64,000 nt of DNA. Source: Calycina herbarum (taxonomy: Eukaryota > Ascomycota > Leotiomycetes > Helotiales > Pezizellaceae). Location: contig LLEY01000109.1 of the NCBI GenBank assembly GCA_001414485.1, positions 124,001-188,000 on the forward strand. Direction: 5' to 3'. The position numbers were made by a program, and so were the translations under genes. The notes under the pieces are model-generated. The model saw only the letters and a list, made by a program, of their open reading frames with translations. It was not told the DNA's origin and did no database searches. Position 1 is the first letter of the stretch. Each line of letters opens with the position of its first letter. Below are positions 12,133-22,067 of this stretch, piece after piece.

Positions 12133-13151
12133 TCGTTCTTACGCTGCTTGATATTTTTGAGATATTTATTCATCCGCTGAATTATTTAGTAGCTCTTAAA
12201 TTCTTTTATATCATAGAGTGAAGAGGAAAATAAAAAAGAGGAACGACTCCAACCCCGAGCGGGAGAATATCAGTGAAGCCTCCTAGAGAGTGATATATAA
12301 AAAAGAGGCATTCCTTCGGAATATCTAATGTACAAGTCGCGTACGCAGATCCAAACTATGCTTTGGTGGAGTCATGCTTCTCCTTCTCTCTCACCCGTCC
12401 CTAAAACCCAAAATACAACAAAATAACTTGAAAAGTAACAGAAAACAATCCCCTTCACATCGAGAACCTCAAGTTTCCTATTTTAATCAACTAAATAAAA
12501 CACAATCGACAACAACATAAGAATCGACAGCACAAAACCATCCAATAACCAAACGTTCAGACGGACAATCCAGTGATTTATCCCCACAAGTGGTAGTCCA
12601 CTAAACAACTGATGTTTTCCTATCAGAATTGATCATTAGATTGTCCCATAATATACTAGGAGGGGCTATACGGCGTGAATCCTCTTATTTGATTGTCGTG
12701 TTACCACTCTGGGTTCAATGGGGCGTTGTGCGACAGGCTGAGTACCAAAATATAAACCGCTCTTGAGCTCATACAAGGATTGATGATCTCCAGGTTCTCA
12801 TTGATACGTACTCCTGTGTGTACTAGGGGACTTTTGTACCATCTGGGAACTAGTCTCTCGGTTTTTGCAGGCTTTTTCTTTACCTGTCAACTTCAGCGTG
12901 AATGGAAAAGTGAAGAAAGAAATGAGAAAACATGGTTGGAGCCTCTCCAACTAAGGTGTATACAACCCCATTCAGAGAAACCTCTTGAGAGAATGTATGT
13001 TCGCAAAAAGAAAAAACAATGGTATCTAATACTCATAAACAAAACAATCATCTCCCAAACGCCCCTACCCAGTCGCGCTCTAAAATCAATCCACCCATAT
13101 ACACTACATCTATACTCTCTTCTCTCTTCTCCCTTCCCAGCTTTCTCCAGA
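12133..13151. other. intergenic sequence downstream of USE1
   Basis: The left part (12133-12420) is AT-rich and partly similar to 7440-7600. Composition then becomes host-like toward the 3' end of the minus-strand USE1 gene. The plus-strand open frame at 12780-13415 runs into the antisense of USE1 and has no domain support. Confidence 0.4.
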
Positions 13152-14202
13152 TCAAAACCTCAACTTAGGCATCACAAAAACAATCAGCACAGCCAGCACC
13201 ATCAACCCGCCAATCCAAGCATAAAGCATAATCCTGCCCCACCACCCCTTCCCCTCACTCATCCCCCGCAACAAACTCATCCGCTTACTAGCAGCATTCA
13301 GCGCCTCCTCATTCTTATCCATCCCCTTCCCCGCATGATCCAGAATATCCTTCTCATCGTCCAACGAAGCTGCAAACGCTCGACTGCTATCTTTAAGCGC
13401 GGACGCCATAGATAGCAATGAGGAAGTGAGAGCCTCTTGCTCGGTACGGTTATGTGTTAGGAGGCTTTCTTTTGTGGTTGTTGGGATGGGGGCGGTGGAG
13501 CGGGGGGATATTCCTGTGGTTGTTGCGGAGAGGGAGAAGAGCTCTTCTCTTTGGGAGGCATTTGTGCGGGAGCGGAGGGTGGAGTAGGGTTCGTTTTGTT
13601 GGGGGGACGGGATAGATTCGAGAGGGGCAGAGATGGAGGGTACAGGCGGTTGGTAGGAGGTTGGGGAGGGGGTGGGTGAGGTGTGGGTGTGGGAGTCTGT
13701 TTCTTCGGAGGGGGTGTCTTCGCCGATTAAGTCTTCGCCTTCGGAGGAATCATCTTCATCTGGGTATGCGAGCTGAGGGTTTGTTAGTCCAGCTTCACGT
13801 GTTTGCGGGTGGGAGACGGACATCATTGAGTTCTTCTAATCGCTCTTCTAGTCGTAACAGCACGTCTCGTTTCCGGACCAGCTCTTTTTGCGTCTCTTGC
13901 TTCTTGGGCAGGTTCTTTATGTTCTGCGCATCTTTTTCGAGTTGGGTGAGCAATGTGCTTGCGTATTGGAGATTCTGCGAAGAATTTGAATCAGCATTTG
14001 GCTTCAAGACTCTAGGTAATCCGGGTATCAAGTTACATACCGTCCCGACTTTTTCCCTCTCCACCTCGGAAACCTTTAATCGATGCTCAGTTTGTTGGTC
14101 GGGGGTGATGAGGATGGAGTTTAGACGGGCTAGCATTCGAGTGAGATTGAGAGATGTGTGGTCGGGAGAACCAGCTCCTGCTGCGGTAGATATTCGTGCC
14201 AT
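13152..14202 (-). CDS. USE1: Use1-type SNARE (ER retrograde-traffic t-SNARE), three exons
   Basis: The model is complement(join(13152..13772, 13822..13974, 14041..14202)), 311 residues. Use1 acts with Sec20, Ufe1 and Sec22 in fusion of Golgi-derived COPI vesicles with the ER. The C-terminus has the family layout: a SNARE heptad region (LTSSLLSMASALKDSSRAF, DDEKDILDHAGKGMDKNEEA) then a tail anchor of about 20 residues (LYAWIGGLMVLAVLIVFVM). The N-terminal region has coiled-coil character (QKELVRKRDVLLRLEERLEE). The start at 14202 is the first ATG of the frame and has context CACCATGG. Intron 1 (66 bp, GTATGT/GCAG) keeps the frame open if retained. Intron 2 (49 bp) uses an unusual GTCCGT donor but joins both frames in phase, with a GACTAAC branch site. 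Confidence 0.85.
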
Positions 14203-15273
14203 GGTGGTGTTGAGTTGTTTTTTGGGGATTGTTTGTTCATGCGGGGAGCTTAGATGTGACGATGCCGATGTGGCTTTACGAGGCTGTGCTGTGGCTGGAG
14301 GGTCTGTCACCTGATTTGGTACGCCAATGAAGAGGGAAATATCATCATCTTCACTGCTTTCTTAGCGTCAACGAAGGGCATCAACCTCACAGCGAAATTT
14401 ATCATTTTCCACGTGTTCAAACCCCGCTTCCCGTCTGGTTCTCACTCGAGACACGGCTATGGATGCTGCTGCATATACTTGAAGTAACATCTGGAAAACT
14501 CTCATTCCTCCGCGCCTCTACCTAAGGTTTGTCCCCAAGAGTCTTTCTTTCATGTACTTTGGCTATTCTAAGCTGGGTAAACTAGGGTTAGGTGTCCAAA
14601 GGAACAGGGCAGGCCACAAGCAGGGTAATTTCGCTCCTTCCCTCAAAGTTCAAACTGTGAGTGTGTGAATACATGACACCTCAACCTAGAATCGGTCTCG
14701 ACTACCACAGAAACTAAGCTCGCTCCTTCCCTCTTGATAACTACTCGGCCGCAAATTTCATCTAGACTTCATTCTAAACACTGAATTGACAAGGGGGAGG
14801 AGGTAACTCGTAACTCCGCGAGTTCAACGCCATTTCAAGTGTCAGTCACGTCTCCAGATCTGATTGTGTCACTCTTGCGTTATCGTTTTCCATCTGCCAT
14901 TTCTTTTTCCTTTCCGTTTCCTTCTTTCCGTCCGCAAAAAGCTGTCTAGATCTACTGTCGCGGATCCCGAGAAGTAATTGGGCATGTTTGTTGCGCGATG
15001 GAATCAGCAAGTGCTGTCCGCTGAGTCCGTACCCCCAAATTATTCTCCTCCTTCTCGTTGGCCGTTGGGGAGTTATGGCATCGCCCCATCCATAAACCAT
15101 CCGTTTCCGTATTGAAGTATAGAGTATATTTTGCAGGAAGGCTCCTGGCCGTCTTCGTTCGAAGCCATATTCCTAAATACCTCGATTTTGGATTTGCCTC
15201 GGATGAAAAGATTGCATTCGTGGGCATCTTGACAAGCACCCCTTGTTATTCAATCGCGTTGAATCCAGTGAAC
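14203..15273. other. promoter of USE1 and 3' flank of the next minus-strand gene
   Basis: Host-like composition. It contains one outlying plus-strand copy of the 16.5-19 kb motif (14351-14378). The minus-strand open frame 14952-15239 could be a further exon of the neighbouring gene, but no splice sites join it convincingly. Nothing else is recognised. Confidence 0.4.
14351..14378 (+). repeat. isolated copy of the CTTTCTTAGCGTCAACGAAG motif
   Basis: An exact match to the motif consensus, including the preceding TCACTG, lies about 150 bp upstream of the USE1 start codon and more than 2 kb from the main cluster. It shows that the motif disperses rather than only amplifying in tandem. Confidence 0.85.
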
Positions 15274-15788
15274 TCAATATCTATAAGTGTCAAATCTTCT
15301 CCTCGACTCGGACGCCTCAGACAAAGACTGCCATTTTCCATCAATGAGTATTTCTCCTAAAATGTGTCAGTTCTACTTATTGTCTCAAACACACAGAGCT
15401 CAACATACTTACGCTGTAAACTATGAAGGGCACCCTGCGCATGCCAGGCACTCATTCCCTCAATGTTCAGCCAATTTGCATTCTCTCCAACTGCCTCCTG
15501 CATCCAATCACCATCCCGAGTATATTGAAAGAACTCCGCCGTCAAGTTGCTGGCCCATTTGTCGTGCAGGACCATCCTGTCAAGCCTCTTCCAGGCCTTG
15601 GTTTGCTCGAGAGACAAGTTCTCCTTTCTCAACTGGTCCTTGATAAATTCACCGCGAGCTGCGAGAAGGTTCGTCCATCGAAGATCATCATTGCCGACGT
15701 AGAAGGTTTTGCCTATGGCTACGTTCATTGCGTGCTGCACGGTGGCTTTGGAATCTCTCGGTGTAATTTTGGGAGCCGTAGAATCCAT
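15274..15788 (-). CDS. small hypothetical protein, two exons
   Basis: The model is complement(join(15274..15356, 15413..15788)), 152 residues. The 56-bp intron has GTAAGT, an AACTGAC branch site and TTAG, and is phase 1. The protein begins MDSTAPKITPRDSK and is hydrophilic and Trp-rich (DDLRWTNLLAARGEFI, DKWASNLTAEFFQY, GDWMQEAVGENANWLN). There is no signal peptide or membrane span. I do not recognise a domain. The last exon is short, and a further splice toward 14952-15239 cannot be excluded. Confidence 0.6.
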
Positions 15789-16520
15789 GACAAGGGTCGC
15801 AATTGGGAAGTCAGATGGGACTGTTGAAGTTGGAGTTGAAAGGTGGAGTTGGATTTGGAGTTTGTTGAGTTCTGATGTGTTTGGATGTGTGCGACGTCAA
15901 ATGTCTTGTGGTGTAACACGAGGTGACACGATACCTTGTAAATACCACTCTATTATCAGCCACCCTTTGCCTCATACGGGGGAATATGCAGCAACTCTTC
16001 TCACCGCCCATTGAGTCCACCAACCAGACTTGTGTGGCTTGTTATTTCGAACTGTGCCGCTGGAATACAGGAAGAAGAATGTACAATCTTTACTCATCAT
16101 TTCTTATTCTTCAAAGATTTGTTGAGATTTTATAGCCGCTGTTATCTTTTTTCTCAGAATCTATATATTGTCCATTTCTATGAGAGATATTAAGTCCTCG
16201 TCACAGCACATGTTGACTGATTTCTTAGTCTGGGGCAGGTTTTAAATTATTCGTCAAAATCCCATTTTTGCTTCATATCTCCAAGTCAAAGTTGAAAAGA
16301 TCCAAGAGACTTGCTTTCATAGCCTCACCCAAGCAAATTGCTGTACTTCCATTATTTATCTGCTGCCAGTGCCTACTTGTCCTCGCGCAGTGCTAAGGGG
16401 TTTCTTCAGAGTTTCTTCAACAATGTCTTCTAATTGCACCGTCTGTTAATTTCAAGTAAATTTTGAACTTTACGTTGAAAGTATCACGACTTTCCATTGG
16501 ATCTTCGGTTATTTTCAAGA
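15789..16520. other. intergenic region
   Basis: Promoter side of the minus-strand hypothetical gene, then sequence with no supported gene or repeat, up to the first (inverted) copy of the short motif at 16521. Confidence 0.4.
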
Positions 16521-19060
16521 TCCTTCGTTGACGCTAAGAAAGCAGTGAAGGGAGTGGCAACCCTCCTTTCAGACTTGTGACCATCTGTGCATGTACCCGT
16601 AGTCCTGCTTGCATTCAGTTTGCCTCGTTTCCCCGGATTTGATATCCAATCAATCGTCTTTCCACTTTTTTTATGTGACCTACCCGGTTGCACTGCTTTC
16701 TTAGCGTCGCCGAAGGAGCTCGAGAAGCGTTCAGCATCCAATAAAGAATTGAAAGAATCCCTGTTTAGTAATTTGTCAGCTCTAGAAATCATCACGGAAA
16801 GTTGATCTACAAATCATTGATAGAACCTTGTTGAAGAAATTCCTTCTTTCTAACTGATTCAGTAAAAATATTTCTGCTCAACTCTCTTCTTTAGTATTCT
16901 TTATTATAATGATTTCAGTTTGGCAAGCTTCATAGAACCTTTTTACTGCTTTCTGTCGACGAAGGGAGTTTGAAGTTGTTAAAACAACCTGGTAAGCAAT
17001 GAGCACGTGTTTCTGAAACACGTCTGAGATTACTGCTTTTTTGTGCACCCCCTGATTCACTGCTTTCTTAGCATCAACGAAGGGCCTGCTGCACCCCCTG
17101 CTTTATTGCTCCCCTCCACCCGGTCCAGTACATCAGCTGTACTACCCTCGCATTGCCTTCTCTAGTTTCCCGGAGTTGATATCCAATTTATTTCCCTTTT
17201 TTTCGGTGAACCTAATTCGCACTCTTCCCACAATATTCCGTGGTGCCTTTTCTTTAGCCCTCACCCCGCTCTCAACATTCGAGATCCAATCATCTTTCCT
17301 TTTCTTTTCGGTGAACCAGTTTCGTACTCGCTTAATCTCTTGGGGGGCTTGCATCACATGGTGTGCTCCCGTTACATGTCACTGCTTTCTTAGCGTTCAC
17401 GAAGGACCTCATTCTCGCTAAGCTGTTCAATAAAGTAAAGAGATACCTTCTAGCATGTCTCCCTTCCACATCACGCGTGATGCCATCACATATCCGCTGC
17501 TTCGTGACGCCGCGTCATCGTGTTGGGTTCGTATCCATTTTGAATGGGCGTAATCTCAAGACTGAAGCCTGACTGGGACTTCTCGAATTTAGGAAAACCT
17601 CATTAACCTCCACCGCTTTCCTTGTTTCCCCCACTTATTTCAGATAAACGATTAGTTTACTCAGTTGTAAAGTTTCTGAGATCTCAAAGCTTAAAAGAAA
17701 CCAATTTCTTAGAGCTAATCTTTACTCTCTACTCATTTCTTCTCTATTCTCTCTTTACCACAGCTAGAAATATTCTATGAAAACATGCGAAAAAATATTT
17801 TCGAGTCTCTAACGGAAATTTCTAATCCTTGTTCCCTCAATTCGTCCTGTAATTGAAAAGAGGAACCCAAGTCGTACTTACTTGAGTACGTCATTTTTCC
17901 CTTTTCACTGCTTTCTTAGCGTCAACGAAGAGCCTCTGCCACACCTCTACCACAACACTTCATCCAGTCAACCTCCTGGTTCACCGAGTTTGTGATTCAG
18001 TTGTCATTTCGGTGAGCCTAATTTGGACTCGCTTGAGCAAAAAAAGTGTTTGACAGCAGATATTCAGGTGTTGCATGTCACTGCTTTCTTAGCCCCAACG
18101 AAGACTATCAACATATCCTGTCGCTTCATTTTTTCATCAAATCAATTTCCCCTGTTCCCTGGATTCGCGATTCGATAATATGTACATTCTTTTCGGTGAG
18201 CCGAATCTGTACTCGCCCTCTGCCGCAGGCTGCGCTCACTCCTTTCTTGGCGTCAACGAAGGCCCTCACAGCCTCATCTGACCATCGAATTAACTCTAGC
18301 TGCCTCGTTTATGTCGTGTTACGTTGTCTCTTCACTGCTCTCTTAGTCCCAACGAAGGCCCTCAAACCTCACCTGTTCCCTAGATTCTATCTAGTGATCT
18401 TTACTTTTCTTTTCAGTGAACTCACTTCATACTCATTTAATCAAATCACCGGGTGAAAGTAAAACTTCATGGATGCTAAAGCCTGGGAAAGAAGACGAGG
18501 CTGTGTTCAATAATTATTTATTATCGGAATCGGTGGGTCCTCACTGCTTTCTTAGCCCCAACGAAGGGTCTCTGTATCCACGCCCCTCTACTTAGCCCCA
18601 TATGTTCAGCATTGCTTTCTTAGCGTCAACGAAGACCCTCTACCACACCACTCTCCCTTACCTTCCTACCTTATTTCGTCCAATCAACGCGTTGGAAAAT
18701 TAAAATTCTTTACTGACTTGATGCTAACGAGGGATACGAGGGGGTGCTTGAAATGTATACACCACAAAAAGTTAAGCATGGCGGTAGTCTTGTTATAGGC
18801 AAAAGAAAAACAAGGCTCTAGCTAACTGCATCACACCTCCCCATCTCCGTCATTTCAACAGCCAAGCAGATTTTCTTTCATTTTTACATCATCGGTCAGC
18901 ACTACTTTCTAATTTCTTTCCTCGGCTCTCAAACCACCTCCCCTTAGCAGCACTGCTGTCTTAGCGTCAACGAAGGGGTGGGTTGTAAAGACCCTTGTTC
19001 CAACAACAATAATCGTCGATTGCAGGAAGAGGCCCTTCGTTGATGCCAAGAAAGCAGTGA
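16521..19060. repeat. cluster of at least 13 copies of a short conserved motif, bounded by two inverted copies
   Basis: The core is CTTTCTTAGCGTCAACGAAG, usually preceded by TCACTG and followed by G-CCTC. Plus copies: 16691-16717, 16944-16967 (shortened), 17057-17084, 17379-17405, 17905-17930, 18078-18103, 18236-18262, 18332-18358, 18541-18568, 18609-18634, 18951-18976. Minus copies at 16521-16549 and 19033-19060 flank the block. Spacing is irregular (about 70 to 530 bp). A second motif, TTTTCGGTGAACC followed by a TTCGTACTCG-like run, recurs between copies at about 17201, 17304, 18006, 18190 and 18407, often after GATATCCAAT. The pattern suggests a degenerate compound repeat unit. No protein frame runs through it. 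Confidence 0.85.
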
Positions 19061-20202
19061 AATAGGCGAATGATCAAGCTTAAAAGAACCTTCTTCCCCG
19101 CCCCCTCAACTTCCTGATTCTTTGGCGAACTTGCTTGGTTTAGTTGACCCTGTAATTGGTCTTCCCCACGCTAGAAATTTATCAGACACCCCACCCACCA
19201 GTATATTGTGTCGTCTCGGGTACACTCATCACTCACCTCAGTTGATCTTATAAGCGGCCCTGTACCTAGCTACCATGTACTTTTCATAAACATTTCACAC
19301 TCACAACAACTCAAGTCCAGCATCAAACTCATTTCAAGACAAAATCAATAAACATTCTCAATCTACCTATCCAAAAAAAAAAAACCATCTCAGATAAATC
19401 TAATCAATCTCATCTCATCTCTCTTCTTTCCAAAATCCATCTCTCTATTTCTTTCTTTCGCAATATTTTTTCCTCCAAATCTCAACAATCTTCCAGGAGT
19501 AAAAACAAAATAACAATCTAGATACGATATATCAAAAGACAAAAAGAAATGGGCAACCACTCCAACACTGCAATAAAGCAACAGCAATCAAATCAGCCTC
19601 TCCAAAACTTCTTCTCCTCTCCCAAGCGCAATTGGAAACTATGCTCCATGAAATGTGATGCGATGCGACAAAGAAGTCCGCACACAAATCAAACAAGTCC
19701 AAGCTAATCCTGGAATGACACACATCCAGGCAAAATGTAATCCACAGGAGAATCGCGCATTCAATTCACACATCCACTAGGACACAAAGAAGTTGGCTCC
19801 TCAAAAATCCCGGCTAAAAATCCAGGTAAAATCCACGGCTCCATACAGCATTTATCCCTGGTTCGCGATGAGAATGTGGCAATTCTCTGCATGACTGGTA
19901 ACATGACTCTTCTAGCTGTCGATATATATAATTTCCGGTTCGTTTTCTCTGAAGCAAAGGCAGCAGCACGTACTGGGAACGGCTCCGCTATCTGGTTTAG
20001 GGTGTATTCTTTGCCCTGTGAATCTCTTAGGTTAATTCGATCTCCTTTTGGGGTTCGAAAATGTCCGTAGAGTTTGGGTTTGTTTCTCTGTCCTGAAAGA
20101 TAATTAGCATTGGCAAGGGAGGAAATCGAAGTTGAGCGAAGCGCATCTGTATTTGGTACTTACATTCATTCTTCTATTCAGAATGGATCTCAAGAAAATC
20201 AT
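19061..20202. other. 3' flank of the C2H2 transcription-factor gene
   Basis: Host-like sequence with an A12 run at 19373-19384. No gene is supported. Part of this is probably the 3' untranslated region of the minus-strand gene ending at 20203. Confidence 0.4.
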
Positions 20203-22067
20203 TCAGCCAGATTGTTGGACAAATGATTGTCCAGCCATGGCACTCTGGCTAATGAATTTACTCTTCTGTTGCAAAGAATTGATGAGCTGCGCAGAGTTGT
20301 GAAGCATCTTCATGTTATTTGGGTGTGATGGATCACGGAGTTCGTTAACCATGGCAACAAGCTTCTGGTATTCCTGCTGGTATTGGTCCGCCCAGGAGGG
20401 CTCCTTGGGTGTCTGGACTACCACTCTTGGGGAATTGGCACGTCTTGGGGCCTTTTCCATGAGCTGATTCTCCGCGGCATCATTGTTCTTGCGCTTGTTC
20501 TTTCCAGATGGCGGTGGGGATGTAGGCGCGTTGTTATGAACACGCTTCATATGGTCTCTAAGGTTCCAGTGACGTGGGAATCCATTACCTTGAGCGGAAC
20601 GCTCACAGCCCTCGAAAGTGCAGTGGAAAGGTTTGTCGCCGTGTCCGTGCATGGCATGAGCTTCACGCTCGTGGCGGAGCAAACAAGCCGTAGACGAGAA
20701 ATGGAGGGTCTCGCAAGCTGCGATCTTGCAGCGATATGGCTTGAGATGGGAGTCGACGAATTTGCTGTTAGGTTGAGATTAGTCAAGATGAGAGAGAGAG
20801 AGAGAGAGAGAGAGAAGGAAAACAATTCTTACTCGTAATTGCACTTTAGCTTCTCAGGCTTGTGCTGGCATCCGGCTTGGCCTTCCCACGGGCAATGGTA
20901 GAACCCGTCAGCCTGTGTGGTGACGTTGTGGTAAAGTGGATGGTCCCGGGCCGTGTTGTCATCGTTGGTAGATCGAGTGGCTAATTGCAAAGAGTCCTGT
21001 CTGCCATGGTTGGCAAGATCGCTTACAACTTTAGATTGACGTGGACCCATTGGTTTCCTCGTCGTCCTGTCACCAGATGCGTAAGGGGGGTGTTCCACCA
21101 AATCTTGGAAATCCTCGACATACCTGGGGGAGATTGCCTCAACAGTGGGCGAGTAGTATTCCTGAGGGCCGTTTGTGGTGGGAGAGTGCGTTTGTTCCTG
21201 GGGACTGTTGGATATGGGCGAGTTGGAGTGTTGACTCTGGGACCATGGATCCTCTGGGACCGTGGGAGATGATCTGTGGGATTCCAAGAATTCAACAGGT
21301 GCAGAACCATCCCATTGCAAAGGAGGGGTTGGAAACTGAGTGTAAATCAAAGGCTCCGTCACTACGACATGGTTTGATAGTGGAAGGGGGTAAGATGTCG
21401 CGAAGGACTCATCTCCGGCTGTGGCATATGTACTGAATGATTGTCCGGCCATGGAAAGATTCATTAGTTCTTCATCCGCTCCGGTTGTGGAGTTCCTCTG
21501 GTACATGGGCTGAGCACTAGACAATTCATCTCCTAGGAAGTTGTTGTAATCGTATGTTGGTATTTCCAACTGGGCTGATGCACACAGAGCTGAGGCTTCA
21601 GGACTGGTTGACCTGGCTGTGATGTCTGACTTCGCCGATGAAAAATGAAATGAACCTTGGGATGGGACGGGATACATTCTTGATTGGTTTTGATCAAATG
21701 TGTTAACTGTAGAGTGAGTATTCCTGTTGGACACAGTTCCTTGGGTTCTTGTGGAGTCCTGTGATGGGAAACGAGACATGTCATGAGACTCAAATTTAGT
21801 CTTGACAGTTTCATCATCCCACTGGCTGTGGATGGATCCTGATGTTGTAGTTCTGCCTTTGATGGGGCGAGCTTGGTTATCTTGAGCAACTGGAAAGTTG
21901 TCGAATGTATCAACAAATCCGTGGGCATCTCCTTGGATTAAAGAGTCTTGGTGCCAGTACTGTGGACCTCCAACACTCAAGATGGATCCGCTGTTTTGCC
22001 CTGGAATAGGTTCTGTAGAATGAAAAGAAAAACCAGACACTCCTTGGGAATTGTAGCCGCTACACAA
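20203..22067 (-). CDS. C2H2 zinc-finger transcription factor (5' end unresolved)
   Basis: The visible part is complement(join(20203..20764, 20833..22067)). The 68-bp intron has GTAAGA, a TTGACTAAT branch site, AACAG and a long (CT)n tract. The frame is open upstream to 22067, but that codon is TTG and a 3' splice site (ACTAATATAG) lies just before it, so the start is in an upstream exon I could not place. The first 370 residues are low-complexity Ser/Thr/Pro/Gln-rich, as in activation regions. The finger region includes CKIAAC...HEREAH (C-x4-C-x12-H-x4-H) and CTFEGC...HMKRVH, plus a Cys/His-rich segment starting YHCPWEGQAGC. A nuclear DNA-binding regulator is likely; the target is unknown. 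SMAGQSF and AMAGQSF occur once each in the two halves. Confidence 0.8.
20790..20815. repeat. (GA)n microsatellite inside the intron
   Basis: Thirteen GA units form the polypyrimidine tract of the intron on the coding (minus) strand. Length variation would change branch-site to donor spacing. Confidence 0.95.

Noticed and set aside
12780..13415. Plus-strand frame of 211 codons
   Set aside because: It runs into the antisense of USE1 and has no domain.
13661..14314. Plus-strand frame of 217 codons
   Set aside because: Antisense of the first USE1 exons, including an intron.
16521..19060. Possible CRISPR array
   Set aside because: Spacing is irregular, copies occur in both orientations, and the window is clearly fungal.
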